Shown: positions 19,261 to 28,950, counted from the first letter of the stretch. The stretch is 64,000 nucleotides of DNA from Exiguobacterium algae (GCF_018617875.1 NZ_JACSKZ010000001.1:372001-436000), one strand, 5' to 3'. A program made the numbers and translations. The notes: generated by a model from the letters alone, not told the origin.

Positions 19261-20155
19261 CCAAGTCACCTGCTTTCTCTTGTTTCAAAAGTGGGAAGCC
19301 GAGACGTTCCCGTTCTTCAATAAATTTCGCTGCACACGCACGGGACATGTTGCGGACACGTTGAATGAATCCTGTACGTTCCGTTACCGAAATGGCACCT
19401 TTCGCATCAAGCAAGTTGAATGTGTGTGAGCATTTCAAAATATAATCATATGCCGGGAAGACGAGGTTTTCCTCAAGCGCACGTTTCGCTTCTTTTTCAT
19501 ACGTGTCAAACAGCGTGAACAACATGTCGACGTCTGATAACTCAAACGTGTATTTTGAATGCTCGAATTCAGGCTGATAGAAGATGTCACCGTATTTGAA
19601 GCCGTCCGTCCAAACGAGGTCGAACACACTCTCCACTTCCTGAATGTATGAAGCGAGACGTTCCAAACCGTACGTGATTTCAACGGCGATCGGGTCACAC
19701 TCAATCCCGCCGACTTGCTGGAAGTATGTGAACTGGGTAATTTCCATCCCGTTCAACCAAACTTCCCAACCGAGGCCAGCTGCCCCGAACGTCGGGTTCT
19801 CCCAGTTGTCTTCGACGAAACGGATGTCATGCTCGAGCGGATTGATCCCGATGAGCTCCAAGCTCTCCAAATACAACTCTTGAATGTTGTTCGGAGAAGG
19901 TTTCATGATGACTTGGAACTGGTGGTGTTGATACAAACGGTTCGGGTTTTCCCCGTAACGACCGTCAGCCGGACGACGTGACGGCTCTGTGTAACAGACG
20001 TTCCACGGTTCCGGTCCGAGGCTGCGTAAAAACGTCATCGGGTTCATCGTCCCGGCCCCTTTTTCTACGTCGTACGCTTGCATCGTCAAGCAGCCTTTCG
20101 ACGCCCAGAAGTTTTGTAACGTGAGAATGATTTCTTGCACAGTCATGTGCTTCAT
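19253..20155 (-). CDS. glyQ: Glycyl-tRNA synthetase alpha subunit
   Basis: The alpha subunit forms the class II catalytic core that activates glycine and charges tRNA-Gly. Blocks seen are [38 protein letters not shown]-type ([19 protein letters not shown]), [29 protein letters not shown] and ITYGLERLA. The ATG at 20155 has GGAGG with an 8-base gap and is preferred over the upstream in-frame codon. At 300 residues the length is normal. It is preceded by a T-box leader with terminator and GGC specifier, and it precedes glyS with an 8-base overlap. Confidence 0.97.
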   Translation of the reverse strand: MKHMTVQEIILTLQNFWASKGCLTMQAYDVEKGAGTMNPMTFLRSLGPEPWNVCYTEPSRRPADGRYGENPNRLYQHHQFQVIMKPSPNNIQELYLESLELIGINPLEHDIRFVEDNWENPTFGAAGLGWEVWLNGMEITQFTYFQQVGGIECDPIAVEITYGLERLASYIQEVESVFDLVWTDGFKYGDIFYQPEFEHSKYTFELSDVDMLFTLFDTYEKEAKRALEENLVFPAYDYILKCSHTFNLLDAKGAISVTERTGFIQRVRNMSRACAAKFIEERERLGFPLLKQEKAGDLDA

Positions 20156-20183
20156 ATATGACACCTCCAATAGTATTGAAACG

Positions 20184-20405
20184 ACAAAAAACGCCCCTAT
20201 GTGCCATGCACATAGGGACGGGATTTACCCGCGGTTCCACCCTACTTGCCTCAATACGAGGCCACTCTTTGAGTTGTGGGCGCTCTGGAATCGCCATTCA
20301 CTTTCCACATGACGTCCGGCTCTCACCACCCCGAACTCGCTACTTTCATGTTTTGGAAAGTTACTCATTTCCTTCATTGCGCACGCTATATCATTTGTCT
20401 AATCG
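20184..20405 (-). ncRNA. T-box riboswitch, glycine (glyQS leader)
   Basis: The conserved T-box AGGGTGGAACCGCGGGT lies at 20227-20243. Behind it, at 20184-20220, is the terminator hairpin CCCTATGTGC/GCACATAGGG followed by TTTTTTG; the T-box can pair in the alternative antiterminator. In stem I, GTGAAT-GGC-GATTCC places GGC (20293-20295 on the plus strand, read as GCC) as the glycine specifier. Uncharged tRNA-Gly would therefore open transcription of glyQS. Confidence 0.95.
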
Positions 20406-20411
20406 TAAATT

Positions 20412-20440
20412 ATGGTATCGAATCCGGCGGGAAAAGTCAA
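20412..20440 (-). promoter_or_regulatory. Promoter of the glyQS T-box operon
   Basis: TTGACT, 17-base spacer, TACCAT. The -35 overlaps the recO stop codon, and the implied start sits at the base of stem I of the T-box. Confidence 0.6.
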
Positions 20441-21186
20441 TCCTCGTTCAAATCAAGACGAATCATTTGATCGAGTACACGTTTCGTTTTCAACCGGAGC
20501 CCGCTATACGATTCCATATAGGCATCGAACAACTGACGAAGCAGGAGACGGGATTCTTTCGTGAGCGGCACGGTGCGGAATTCAGCAAGTTCATGCCGGC
20601 TCATGAGGTAGAGCAATTTTGCCAACCGTTCACTGAGGCGGAGCGACCCTTCTTCCTGGTGACGTGCACAAAGGAACCCGCCTGAAGAGACAGAGAAATA
20701 CATCGGGTCACTCACATCATTGCACCGAACACATCCGGTCAATACCGGCGCTACCCCAAGGAGATGTAAAATCCGTAACTCGAAGTGATGTGTGATGATG
20801 TCCGCGTCCATCCCGGCATTCAGCGCTTGCAGCGCGTCACTTAAAATCCGGAACAATGGACGATTCGGGACACGATCCTCGACAGCGCGGTCGACGAGTT
20901 CGAGCCAATACATCGCATAAGCCATCCGTTCCACATCTTTGCGGATTTCCGGATAAGACGTAATGACGTCGGATGACTTCAATTGCGCGAGTCCTCGGCT
21001 CGAGGGGAATATATAGACCCCGTCGACGAACGGTTGGCTCGAGGCATGGAAGCGACTGCCGGGTTTCTTCGCACCCCGTGCCATGACGGCTACTTTCCCA
21101 AGCTCTTCTGTAAACAACGTCACGACCTTATTCGATTCCCCGTAATTGACAGTACGAATGACGATTCCCGTGACTTTTTGAAGCAT
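20437..21186 (-). CDS. recO: DNA repair and recombination protein RecO
   Basis: RecO loads RecA and anneals single strands in the RecFOR pathway. The 249-residue protein starts with the OB fold (VTGIVIRTVNYGESNKVVTLFTEELGKVAVMARGAKK; key part YGESNKVVTLFT). A helical region follows, and then a C-terminal zinc site reduced to CVRCND...FLCARHQEE-type cysteines (CVRC and one further Cys). Length and order match the family. The gene starts 3 bases after era, so the two are co-translated. Confidence 0.95.
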   Translation of the reverse strand: MLQKVTGIVIRTVNYGESNKVVTLFTEELGKVAVMARGAKKPGSRFHASSQPFVDGVYIFPSSRGLAQLKSSDVITSYPEIRKDVERMAYAMYWLELVDRAVEDRVPNRPLFRILSDALQALNAGMDADIITHHFELRILHLLGVAPVLTGCVRCNDVSDPMYFSVSSGGFLCARHQEEGSLRLSERLAKLLYLMSRHELAEFRTVPLTKESRLLLRQLFDAYMESYSGLRLKTKRVLDQMIRLDLNED

Positions 21187-21189
21187 GGC

Positions 21190-22098
21190 TTAGTACTCGT
21201 CGTCACGGAAGCCAAGATCGCGAAGTTGGCCCATCTTGTTTCGCCAGTCTTTCTGAACTTTCACCCATAAATTCAAGTACACTTTCGTACCGAGAAGCGC
21301 TTCGATGTCTTGACGGGCCTCCGTTCCGATTTCACGGAGCATTGCGCCTTTCTTACCGATGACGATTCCTTTTTGCGAGTCACGCTCGACCATGATGACG
21401 GCCTCGACGTCAATCATTTCCGAGTTTTCACGTTTCTTGATTGACTCGATGGCGACGGCGATCGAGTGTGGGACTTCATCACGTGTTTTGTGGAGTACTT
21501 TCTCGCGAATCAATTCCGAGATGATGAACCGTTCCGGGTGGTCGGTCACCTGGTCTGCCGGATAGTACATCGGACCTTCCGGCAACAGCTTTTTAATTTC
21601 GCCAAGGAGTGGCTCGACGTTGTTTCCTTGTAAAGCCGAGATTGGGACATACGCCGCAAAGTCGAGCTCGTTCGTATACTGCTCGATGACTTTCGGTAGC
21701 TCGTCCGGATGAATCAAGTCAATTTTGTTCATGACGAGGATGATGGGTGTATCCAGTCCTTTGAGTTTCTCGATAATGAAGTCATCTCCCGCACCACGCG
21801 GCTCTGTCACGTTGACCATGAACAGAATGGCGTCGACTTCACGAAGCGCGTTCGTCGCCACTTTCATCATGAAGTCACCAAGACGATGCTTCGGTTTATG
21901 AATCCCTGGTGTATCAATGAAGATGATTTGGGAATCATCTGCCGTGTAGACACCTTGTACTTTATTTCGAGTCGTTTGCGGTTTGTCTGACATGATGGCA
22001 ATTTTCTGCCCGATGACCCGGTTTAAAAATGTTGATTTCCCGACGTTCGGACGCCCGATAATCGATACAAAACCTGATTTAAAATCTTCCTGATACAT
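21190..22098 (-). CDS. era: GTPase Era (16S rRNA maturation)
   Basis: Era binds the 3' end of 16S rRNA and checks 30S assembly at the membrane. The G domain has GRPNVGKST (G1), TTRN (G2), [10 protein letters not shown] (G3), NKID (G4) and SAL (G5). The C-terminal KH domain has the motif [13 protein letters not shown]. It is 302 residues long. Its neighbours ybeY and recO are conserved partners. The cdd gene that sits next to era in B. subtilis is absent here. Confidence 0.97.
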   Translation of the reverse strand: MYQEDFKSGFVSIIGRPNVGKSTFLNRVIGQKIAIMSDKPQTTRNKVQGVYTADDSQIIFIDTPGIHKPKHRLGDFMMKVATNALREVDAILFMVNVTEPRGAGDDFIIEKLKGLDTPIILVMNKIDLIHPDELPKVIEQYTNELDFAAYVPISALQGNNVEPLLGEIKKLLPEGPMYYPADQVTDHPERFIISELIREKVLHKTRDEVPHSIAVAIESIKKRENSEMIDVEAVIMVERDSQKGIVIGKKGAMLREIGTEARQDIEALLGTKVYLNLWVKVQKDWRNKMGQLRDLGFRDDEY

Positions 22099-22131
22099 AA
22101 TGCACCTGCTTTCTAAATTTCAGAACCCCTA

Positions 22132-22485
22132 TTATAGCATGTTCCATACCGCGATGAGATGAGGGACGAAGATCACGCTTGCCGTGACTGCCGCTCCAAT
22201 CGATGCCACCAACACGGCACCTGCCGCGACATCCTTCGCTCGCTTCGCTAACGGTTTGATCTCAGTCGTCACCAAATCGACGGTACGTTCAATCGCCGTA
22301 TTGACCAGTTCAAGCGTGAAGACGGCAACGACCCACCCGAATAAGATCAAGTTTTCCATCGTCGACGTTTCGAGCCAGAAGGCGAACACCGTCACCAAAC
22401 ACGCCGCGATGACATGGACACGCATATTGCGTTCTGTGCGAATCGCGTGAATCACACCTTCCATCGCCCACCAAAACGGTTTCAC
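22132..22485 (-). CDS. dgkA: Undecaprenol / diacylglycerol kinase DgkA family
   Basis: The 117-residue integral membrane kinase has three predicted helices, with the family motif around ELVNTAIERTVDLVT and the charged KPLAKRAKDVAAGAVLV segment before the last helix. Gram-positive members phosphorylate undecaprenol and recycle the lipid carrier for cell-wall synthesis. The start is a GTG at 22485 that overlaps the ybeY stop by 4 bases (GTGA). It precedes era by 33 bases in the same direction. Confidence 0.93.
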   Translation of the reverse strand: MKPFWWAMEGVIHAIRTERNMRVHVIAACLVTVFAFWLETSTMENLILFGWVVAVFTLELVNTAIERTVDLVTTEIKPLAKRAKDVAAGAVLVASIGAAVTASVIFVPHLIAVWNML

Positions 22486-22958
22486 ACTTCGCCTCGTTTC
22501 AGCTCGAAGTGAGCCAGCACTTCCTCTTGCCGTGCCGTCATGACCGCCTCTTCCTCAGGCGTCATATGGTCATACCCTAATAAATGAAGGAATCCGTGGA
22601 TGGCCAAGAAGCCGAGTTCACGTTCAAATGAGTGACCATAGTCGGCCGCCTGTTCCCGGCAACGCTCTACCGAGATGACGAGGTCACCGAGGAGGTGGGG
22701 TTCGTCTTCATCTAGCATGAAGTCCATCTCCTCTTCACCCATCTCGTCGAAGGCGAAACTAATCACATCGGTCGGCGCATCCTTGCCTCTCCATTCCCGG
22801 TTAATGTCGTGGATTTCTTCATTCGTTAAAAACGTCACCGATAATTCACTCGGTTCCTCCACGTCTTCTAATTGTGCCGCATGGGCCAGCACCGCTTCGA
22901 CCAGCTCAACCTGGTCCTGAGTCAACAACCCATGCTCATCGTTCGAGATGATTTGCAT
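22482..22958 (-). CDS. ybeY: Endoribonuclease YbeY
   Basis: YbeY is a zinc metalloprotein needed for 16S rRNA 3'-end maturation and 70S quality control. The UPF0054 signature HGFLHLLGYDH is present, giving three zinc histidines. TNEEIHDINREWRGKDAPTD (short core NREWRGKDAPTDVISF) is also typical. At 158 residues the length is normal. Its start lies 23 bases inside the 3' end of pgpH, and its stop overlaps dgkA, so pgpH-ybeY-dgkA-era-recO form a tightly packed unit. Confidence 0.95.
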   Translation of the reverse strand: MQIISNDEHGLLTQDQVELVEAVLAHAAQLEDVEEPSELSVTFLTNEEIHDINREWRGKDAPTDVISFAFDEMGEEEMDFMLDEDEPHLLGDLVISVERCREQAADYGHSFERELGFLAIHGFLHLLGYDHMTPEEEAVMTARQEEVLAHFELKRGEV

Positions 22959-25023
22959 GTAATTCCCCTTCTTTCTTCATTTCTGGATATTCGATTCGTT
23001 CATGGAACAACCCAGTCAATGTCTCACAAGCACTATCGCCGACCTGCCAAATCTCTTTCGTCGTCAAGTCACAATCCTTGAATTGACCGTCTGCGAGTTT
23101 GTCACGGATGATGGAGCTGACGAGCTGACGGATTTTCTCCGGTGTCGGTTGCTTTTGTGAGCGGACAGCTGCTTCGATCGAGTCGACAATCATGACCACG
23201 GCAGCCTCCCGCGTCTGAGGTGTCGGTCCCGGATAACGGAATCGGGACTCGGGTACTTCTTTTTCGGTTTCTTCTTTTGCCTTCACATAAAAATATTTCA
23301 ATAGAGACGTGCCGTGATGCTGCTCCGCGATATCCACGATTTCTTTCGGCAGTTTGTAACGGCGAAGCAAATCGGCTCCATCGTACGGATGGGCCATGAT
23401 GATATCGGCTGATTCTTCCGGCGTCAAGCGATCGTGCGGATTCCCTCCGCCTTGCTGATTCTCAATAAAATGCAACGGCCGCTCCGTCTTTCCAAGGTCA
23501 TGATAATAACTGGCAACACGGGCAAGCAGACCGTCTGCACCGATCGCCTCACATGCGGACTCCGCAAGATTGGCAACCATCATACTATGATGGTATGTAC
23601 CCGGTGCCTCCATGAGGAGTTTTCGCAAAAGCGGGTGCGTCGGACTCATCAATTCAATGAGTCGATTCGAGGACAAGACCCCGAACCAAGGTTCCAGGAA
23701 TGGCAGGAAGCCAAATGTGAGCACGATGGAAAGCAAGGCGCTCAATACGGCGAATCCTGAAAGATACATGACCATTTCCCAGGAAATTTGTATGTTTCGT
23801 AAAAACAATAACGCGAGCACCATGATGATGTTGATGATTCCAAGTAAGATCCCTGAGCCGAAAAGGCGTTTCCGCTGAATCTTCGGTTCTACGAGAAAGA
23901 CGGCCAAGAAGCTGCCGGTCGCGACATAAACAATCGTCATGAAACTCGTACTTTGACCGTACGTCACCACGATGCTGCCGGCAATCATCGTAATCAAGGC
24001 AGAAGCGAGGGCGACCCGCTCATCTACCAATATACGGAGCAGTAAAACGACGAATGCGGTCGGCGCCAAAATGTAGGCGTAAGTCGTGTACTCGATCCCG
24101 ATATACCCGACCCCAAAAAACATGCCCATTTGTAATAATAAAAGTCCATATACGATCAGTAAAATTTTAGGGCGGAGCAACAGTTCCTTGATTTTAGAAC
24201 GGATGAGCATGAACAAAAAACCGCCCGTCAACAACCCGCTCAGTAAGAACGACCCGAACATCGGGGCCAAAGAACGGTTCGGGTCAATCGCACCCGACAG
24301 TTCTAATTTACGGTAAATCTCACGCGTCACGACCTCACCTTGACTGACGAGCAACTGCCCTTCTTGGATGATGACCGGGTCGACCGCATCGACGGCCTCC
24401 TGTTCTTTTTGGCGCGTCGCCTCCGAGTCGAACACATAGTTCGGAACGATCAGTTCATCGGTCAACGTCTTCGCGATGGCACGATATTCAAAAGAGAGCG
24501 GTGATTGATCGATGATGGTTGCTGCACGATCTCGTGCATCGGCGATCGATTCCGAACTCGTTTCAATCCGGGCGTTCATCACTTTTTGCAAGGCAGTCAC
24601 GGTCACATCTTCTACCGTTTGCCGGGAATTCGAATTTGCCTCGAGCAGTGAATTCAATTCCTCGTCCGCGATCATACCGCTGGCTTCAGTCGAATTGAGC
24701 CTGCTCTTGATATCGGCAAGTTCGGTCTCTTCGTCCGTATTTTCAAAGGCGGCGAAGAGCTGCTCGACTTTCGCGATCTGCTGGTCTGCAAATTCACGCC
24801 GTAATGAAAACTGACTCCCGACACTGTTCGCGACGTCCTGCTTCAAACGTTCGGTCGCGACACGATCTTCGACGGTGATCGGAGAGCGGATATCCTGTTC
24901 CGCGATCCCCAACGGCTCCACACTAATGATCGACGGGCGCACCGTGAAATATAGAATTGCCCCAAGGATGAGGAAGAATATGAGCGATATCGTTGCTACT
25001 GTCCAATTTTTGGCTTGCTGCAT
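22936..25023 (-). CDS. pgpH: 7TM-HD family cyclic-di-AMP phosphodiesterase PgpH
   Basis: The 695-residue membrane protein has an N-terminal TM helix (about 8-28), a large extracellular 7TMR-HDED domain, a seven-helix membrane block and a cytoplasmic HD phosphohydrolase domain. The HD site is seen as GTYHHSMMVANLAE, ASYYHDLGK and MAHPYDGADLLRRY...IAEQHHG. In Listeria and Bacillus relatives this family degrades c-di-AMP to pApA. It follows phoH at a 66-base gap, as in B. subtilis (phoH-yqfF). Confidence 0.94.
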   Translation of the reverse strand: MQQAKNWTVATISLIFFLILGAILYFTVRPSIISVEPLGIAEQDIRSPITVEDRVATERLKQDVANSVGSQFSLRREFADQQIAKVEQLFAAFENTDEETELADIKSRLNSTEASGMIADEELNSLLEANSNSRQTVEDVTVTALQKVMNARIETSSESIADARDRAATIIDQSPLSFEYRAIAKTLTDELIVPNYVFDSEATRQKEQEAVDAVDPVIIQEGQLLVSQGEVVTREIYRKLELSGAIDPNRSLAPMFGSFLLSGLLTGGFLFMLIRSKIKELLLRPKILLIVYGLLLLQMGMFFGVGYIGIEYTTYAYILAPTAFVVLLLRILVDERVALASALITMIAGSIVVTYGQSTSFMTIVYVATGSFLAVFLVEPKIQRKRLFGSGILLGIINIIMVLALLFLRNIQISWEMVMYLSGFAVLSALLSIVLTFGFLPFLEPWFGVLSSNRLIELMSPTHPLLRKLLMEAPGTYHHSMMVANLAESACEAIGADGLLARVASYYHDLGKTERPLHFIENQQGGGNPHDRLTPEESADIIMAHPYDGADLLRRYKLPKEIVDIAEQHHGTSLLKYFYVKAKEETEKEVPESRFRYPGPTPQTREAAVVMIVDSIEAAVRSQKQPTPEKIRQLVSSIIRDKLADGQFKDCDLTTKEIWQVGDSACETLTGLFHERIEYPEMKKEGELHANHLER

Positions 25024-25089
25024 CAGTGCCCCCCCTTTTTGAGTTGATTTGTTGAACGTTGCCCCATATGCAAACGTCCATCCCCTAAA

Positions 25090-26052
25090 TCAAGTGATAT
25101 CTGTGCTATATGCATTGATGATTTTTTTGACGAGCGGATGACGGACGACGTCGGATGCACTGAAATGTTCGAAGTGAATGCCGTCGACCCCTTCAAGCAG
25201 ACGGAGCGCTTCCTGCAATCCTGACGCCTTCCCTTTCGGTAAATCGACTTGTGTCAAATCCCCTGTGACGACCATCTTCGAACCAAATCCGAGGCGTGTC
25301 AAAAACATCTTCATTTGTTCTTTTGTCGTATTTTGCGCTTCATCTAAAATAACGAACGCATCTTCCAATGTCCGCCCCCGCATGTAAGCGAGCGGTGCGA
25401 CCTCGATTGTGCCACGCTCTAACAAGCGGTTTGTCTGTTCGACTCCATAGACATCAAACAAGGCGTCATATAGCGGTCGTAAGTACGGGTCGACTTTTTC
25501 CTTCAAGTCCCCCGGTAAGAAACCGAGATTTTCACCGGCCTCGACAGCCGGTCGGGTCAGGATGATCCGCTTCACTTGTCCCTCTTTTAACGCACGCGCT
25601 GCTAATACGACGGCTAAGTATGTTTTACCGGTCCCAGCCGGTCCGATGCCAAAGACGAGGTCACGCCGTTCGATCGCACGGACGTAACGACTTTGCCCGA
25701 CCGTCTTCGCACGAATCGGTTTTCCTTTATTTGTCGTAAAGACGACTCGCTCGTAGTGTTCCAGCAATTCATCGCCTTTTCCGACTTGAATATGTTGAAT
25801 GACGCTGATGGCATCACTTTCGTTTAGCCGTGCGCCCTTTTTGACGAGTTTTTGTAACGTGGTGACGACTTGTTTCGCCAATTCTAGCGTCTCAGTCGAA
25901 TCCGCCTGAATAATCAACTCTTCCCCGCGTGGGATGAGTGCCACTTTCAACTCCGTTTCAATCGCTTGGAACACTTCGTCTTTCGGTCCCAATAGCGCTT
26001 GCGCTTCATTCGCATGTTCCATCACAAATGGAATTTTATCAGTCATAATCAA
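25090..26052 (-). CDS. phoH: PhoH-family ATPase
   Basis: The 320-residue protein has an N-terminal KH-like region and an ATPase core with Walker A GPAGTGKTYLAVV and Walker B FVILDEAQNTT, plus GDLTQVDLP. PhoH proteins are linked to RNA handling and sit next to ybeY in most bacteria, but their exact role is unsettled. The start is uncertain: the TTG at 26052 or the ATG at 26046. Both lie farther than usual from an AGGAGGGGG at about 26067-26075. It begins after the terminator of the flotillin operon. Confidence 0.93.
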   Translation of the reverse strand: MIMTDKIPFVMEHANEAQALLGPKDEVFQAIETELKVALIPRGEELIIQADSTETLELAKQVVTTLQKLVKKGARLNESDAISVIQHIQVGKGDELLEHYERVVFTTNKGKPIRAKTVGQSRYVRAIERRDLVFGIGPAGTGKTYLAVVLAARALKEGQVKRIILTRPAVEAGENLGFLPGDLKEKVDPYLRPLYDALFDVYGVEQTNRLLERGTIEVAPLAYMRGRTLEDAFVILDEAQNTTKEQMKMFLTRLGFGSKMVVTGDLTQVDLPKGKASGLQEALRLLEGVDGIHFEHFSASDVVRHPLVKKIINAYSTDIT

Positions 26053-26147
26053 TGGATGTTTTGCCCCCTCCTGAAATTAGGATGTTCCTCTTTTACTTTA
26101 GCACTATCATCCCATTCGTGAAAGAATGAGTGACCAATTTCCCATTC

Positions 26148-26175
26148 AAAAAGGCAGTGACTTGACGTCACTGCC
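26148..26175 (-). terminator. Terminator of the nfeD-floA operon
   Basis: The stem GGCAGTGAC/GTCACTGCC with a 5-base loop is followed by TTTTTG on the minus strand, just after the stop of the 146-aa gene. Confidence 0.9.
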
Positions 26176-26181
26176 TGCTGT

Positions 26182-26622
26182 CTATCGTTTACGCTTTGAG
26201 ATCGGCGGTTGCAGGATTTCACTCCAAATGACCGCTTCGCGCATTTGCTTCTTCGACAATTTTGGAGTTTTCGTAACCGTCTCCTCACGCATCGGAGGGA
26301 TTTTGACGGTTTGTTCGAAATGAGCACTGACCTTCGGCGTCTCCACTGCCCGAGGCCGGGGCGATTCTGTTCCCCGGTCTTCCGACCTGGCGACGCGTCG
26401 TCTCACCTTTTGAGGAGGTGCCGGTTTTTCTGAACCGGTATCCTCATCAAATGCATGCTCAATCTCCTTCATCACATCACCGACCGAGTCCAGGTAGCGT
26501 TTCAATTCACTACTTTGGGGGCGGTCTTTTGAAGAGGAGGATTTTTCAAGCCGCTTCATGACCGCAGAAGCAATCCCGAAGGCGGCAAGGAGTAGTACCC
26601 ATAATCCATCCATATCCATCAC
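26182..26622 (-). CDS. Basic single-pass membrane protein downstream of floA, unknown function
   Basis: The 146-residue protein has a single hydrophobic segment at the extreme N-terminus ([15 protein letters not shown]). It continues with a basic, proline- and charge-rich region that looks disordered, and ends with a conserved-looking tail [20 protein letters not shown] recall similar 'WSEIL' tails in short Bacillales hypothetical proteins but know no function. The GTG at 26622 overlaps the floA stop (GTGA); an ATG follows directly at 26619. It is the last gene before the operon terminator, so it is co-expressed with the flotillin and may be a membrane-scaffold client. Confidence 0.7.
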   Translation of the reverse strand: MMDMDGLWVLLLAAFGIASAVMKRLEKSSSSKDRPQSSELKRYLDSVGDVMKEIEHAFDEDTGSEKPAPPQKVRRRVARSEDRGTESPRPRAVETPKVSAHFEQTVKIPPMREETVTKTPKLSKKQMREAVIWSEILQPPISKRKR

Positions 26623-27599
26623 TCGCTATCTGGTTCGACTGGCTGTCCGATTGCTTTACGCATTTGCGTGTCCGCTTGGACGTTCAAGTAATTCACGTAA
26701 TCCATGACGCCGAGTTTTCCTTGACGGAGCGCTTCCGCCATTGCGAGCGGTACTTCCGCCTCGGCACTGACGACTTTGGCACGCATCTCTTCGACAGAAG
26801 ACTTCATCTCTTGCTCGCGGGCGATCGCCATCGCACGGCGTTCTTCCGCCTTCGCCTGGGCAATCTTCTTGTCTGCTTCCGCCTGGTCGGTTTGAAGAAC
26901 GGCCCCGATGTTTTTACCGATATCGATGTCGGCAATATCAATCGACAGAATCTCAAATGCCGTACCTGAATCCAATCCTTTTGTGAGTACGGTACGTGAA
27001 ATCAAATCAGGATTTTCAAGGACATGTTTATGGTTGTTTTGAGAACCGATCGTCGAGACGACACCTTCGCCGACACGGGCGATAATCGTTTCTTCTCCGG
27101 CACCCCCGACGAGGCGGTCGATGTTGGCACGCACGGTAATTCGTGCTTTCGCCTTCACTTCAATCCCGTCCATCGCCACACCTGCGATAAACGGCGTTTC
27201 AATGACTTTCGGGTTAACCGACATTTGCACTGCTTCCAATACGTTACGTCCTGCTAAATCGATGGCCGCTGCTCGTTCAAATGTCAATTCGATGTTCGCA
27301 CGGTGAGCCGCAATCAACGCGTTGACGACCCGGTCGACATTCCCACCTGCTAAGAAGTGACTTTCGAGCTGGTTTGTGTTCAATCCAAGGCCAGCCTTTA
27401 CCGCCTTGATGAGCGGGTTGACAATTTTTGAAGGCACAACGCGACGCAGACGCATTCCGATCAATGTGAAAATCGAGACGTGTACGCCCGCTGCAAACGA
27501 ACTGATCCATAATCCGACAGGTACAAATGTGAAAAATACAGCGAGTACGATTAAACTCCCACCCGCGATGAGTAAAGTGGTCAAAATCTCTGGTGTCAT
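26619..27599 (-). CDS. floA: Flotillin-like protein FloA
   Basis: FloA is a bacterial flotillin that forms mobile membrane assemblies and is associated with signalling and cell-envelope enzymes. The 326-residue length and N-terminal hairpin-like membrane segment (about 8-35) fit the YqfA type. A central PHB-like domain ([39 protein letters not shown]) is followed by a Glu/Ala coiled coil ([20 protein letters not shown]). Its ATG overlaps the nfeD stop by 4 bases. The operon has a sigma-W-like promoter, in line with yqeZ-yqfA-yqfB of B. subtilis. Confidence 0.95.
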   Translation of the reverse strand: MTPEILTTLLIAGGSLIVLAVFFTFVPVGLWISSFAAGVHVSIFTLIGMRLRRVVPSKIVNPLIKAVKAGLGLNTNQLESHFLAGGNVDRVVNALIAAHRANIELTFERAAAIDLAGRNVLEAVQMSVNPKVIETPFIAGVAMDGIEVKAKARITVRANIDRLVGGAGEETIIARVGEGVVSTIGSQNNHKHVLENPDLISRTVLTKGLDSGTAFEILSIDIADIDIGKNIGAVLQTDQAEADKKIAQAKAEERRAMAIAREQEMKSSVEEMRAKVVSAEAEVPLAMAEALRQGKLGVMDYVNYLNVQADTQMRKAIGQPVEPDSE

Positions 27600-28108
27600 T
27601 CTGTTACATCCTCCTTCGGCTCTATAAAGCTACGCACGACGATACGTCCTGAATCGACTTTATATACCTGAACTTTTGTGTTTTGATCGAGATAACCGCC
27701 TTCTGTCACGACGTCGAGTCGTTCGCCGTCGATTTCAACCGTCCCGGCCGGGCGTAGTGGAGTCAAAGTGACACCTACTTTACCTAGCAACTGTTTCCGG
27801 TCTTCATGTGACAAATAACCTTTTTCCGTGGAGGTCGCATCGGTCAAAATCAATCCTTTGTAAAGAAGCGGACGGTTCGTGCTTAGACGACGATAGGCCC
27901 AAAATCCTAACCCACCGATGATTGCTGTCGCTAATCCGACCGACAACCAAATGTGACCGAGTGTCGCCCCTGCCATGATCAAGCTCGCGACGACCGCTCC
28001 GATTCCAAGCACTCCAAATATCCCAAAACCTGCGACGAAAACTTCAATCCCTAATAAAACGGCTCCGACGATAAATACCGTCAGAATCACTCCGAGACTA
28101 AATGTCAT
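27596..28108 (-). CDS. NfeD-family membrane protein (short form, YqeZ-like)
   Basis: NfeD proteins are encoded next to flotillins or stomatins and carry a C-terminal OB fold. This 170-residue form has four hydrophobic segments (residues about 5-90) and then the OB domain ([29 protein letters not shown]; key part [16 protein letters not shown]). It lacks the N-terminal ClpP-like protease half found in long NfeD and in B. subtilis YqeZ. The ATG at 28108 has AAGGGGG 10 bases upstream and is preferred over the longer frame. It is the first gene of the nfeD-floA operon. Confidence 0.9.
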   Translation of the reverse strand: MTFSLGVILTVFIVGAVLLGIEVFVAGFGIFGVLGIGAVVASLIMAGATLGHIWLSVGLATAIIGGLGFWAYRRLSTNRPLLYKGLILTDATSTEKGYLSHEDRKQLLGKVGVTLTPLRPAGTVEIDGERLDVVTEGGYLDQNTKVQVYKVDSGRIVVRSFIEPKEDVTE

Positions 28109-28154
28109 CGTTCTGTTACCCCCTTTCGAGTTCAACGTGATCTCTTATCTCTAG

Positions 28155-28185
28155 TGTATACGAAACAAGCTGGAATGTGGTTTCA
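28155..28185 (-). promoter_or_regulatory. Sigma-W-like (ECF) promoter of nfeD-floA
   Basis: TGAAAC, 17-base spacer, CGTATACA on the minus strand, about 47 bases before the nfeD start. This matches the B. subtilis sigma-W pattern TGAAAC-N16/17-CGTA. An equivalent site stands before the second flotillin operon at 58296-58324. Confidence 0.8.
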
Positions 28186-28193
28186 CAATACGC

Positions 28194-28234
28194 AAAAAAA
28201 GCAGAAACTTTCGGTTTCCCAAAAGTTCCTGCTT
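28194..28234 (-). terminator. Terminator after yqeY
   Basis: Minus-strand hairpin AGCAGGAACTTT/AAGTTTCTGCT followed by TTTTTTT, directly after the yqeY stop and just before the sigma-W-like promoter. Confidence 0.85.
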
Positions 28235-28239
28235 CTTCA

Positions 28240-28689
28240 TTAATTCGTCAATTGTTGTTTGACAATTCGGTTCACAAGACCACCGTCTGCCTTGCCTTTG
28301 ACTTGTGGCATGACGACGCCCATCACCTTACCCATATCAGATGGAGCGGACGCATTCGTTTGAGCGATTGCCGCTTGGACGATTGCAGTCACTTCATCTT
28401 CTGAAAGTTGTTCAGGCATATAGGCCTCTAGTACGACAATCTCTTCTGCTACTTTGGAAGCAAGGTCTTCACGACCAGCGCTTTCGAATTCTCGGAGGGA
28501 GTCTCTGCGCTGTTTCATCTCTCGGTTGAGCACCGTGAGTTCCTCTTCCTCAGTAAGATCTTGCCGACCTAGTTTGATAGCCTCATTTTGGAGCGACGCT
28601 TTCACCATCCGGATCGTCGTGAGACGATCTTTCTGTTTAGCGCGCATGGCTTGCTTCATGTCGTCCGTCAAGCGTTCTTGAAGACTCAT
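28240..28689 (-). CDS. yqeY: GatB/YqeY domain protein
   Basis: The 149-residue helical protein starts [20 protein letters not shown] and contains [17 protein letters not shown] and [17 protein letters not shown], the hallmarks of the YqeY family. It resembles the tRNA-binding tail of GatB, and stand-alone members are thought to bind tRNA or tRNA-related substrates. The gene follows rpsU by 33 bases, as in Bacillus, and ends in a terminator, giving an rpsU-yqeY unit. Confidence 0.93.
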   Translation of the reverse strand: MSLQERLTDDMKQAMRAKQKDRLTTIRMVKASLQNEAIKLGRQDLTEEEELTVLNREMKQRRDSLREFESAGREDLASKVAEEIVVLEAYMPEQLSEDEVTAIVQAAIAQTNASAPSDMGKVMGVVMPQVKGKADGGLVNRIVKQQLTN

Positions 28690-28722
28690 GAGCCAACACC
28701 CTCTCTACAAATGAAACTGGAA

Positions 28723-28896
28723 TCAGAATTTCTTACGCTTACGCGCAGCTTCTGATTTCAATTTACGTTTTACGCTTGGCTTTTCGTAGTGACGACGTTT
28801 ACGAACTTCGGCAAGTGTGCCATCTTTCGAAACACCGCGTTTGAAACGACGAAGAGCGTCTTCAAGCGATTCGTTTTTACGGACACGAGTTTCCAC
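28723..28896 (-). CDS. rpsU: 30S ribosomal protein S21
   Basis: S21 is a small, basic protein near the anti-Shine-Dalgarno end of 16S rRNA. The translation shows [20 protein letters not shown] and the basic tail [19 protein letters not shown]. The start is a GTG at 28896 (57 residues), with a GGGAGGG ribosome site 7 bases upstream. The longer frame to 28950 would place the start at the predicted transcription start and is rejected. A strong promoter lies upstream. Confidence 0.95.
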   Translation of the reverse strand: METRVRKNESLEDALRRFKRGVSKDGTLAEVRKRRHYEKPSVKRKLKSEAARKRKKF

Positions 28897-28935
28897 TAGT
28901 TTTCCCTCCCTCCGAATTACACGACTAAGGAAACG

Positions 28936-28950
28936 TGTTTCACACGTCAT
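28936..28950 (-). promoter_or_regulatory. Small inverted repeat at the 5' end of the rpsU mRNA
   Basis: ACGTGT-GAA-ACACGT forms a 6-base-pair hairpin immediately after the predicted transcription start. It may stabilise the message; no partner is known. Confidence 0.4.

Noticed and set aside
22098-22132. A missing or broken cdd gene between era and dgkA
   Set aside because: The gap is only 33 bases and holds no remnant, so this is simply a different gene order.
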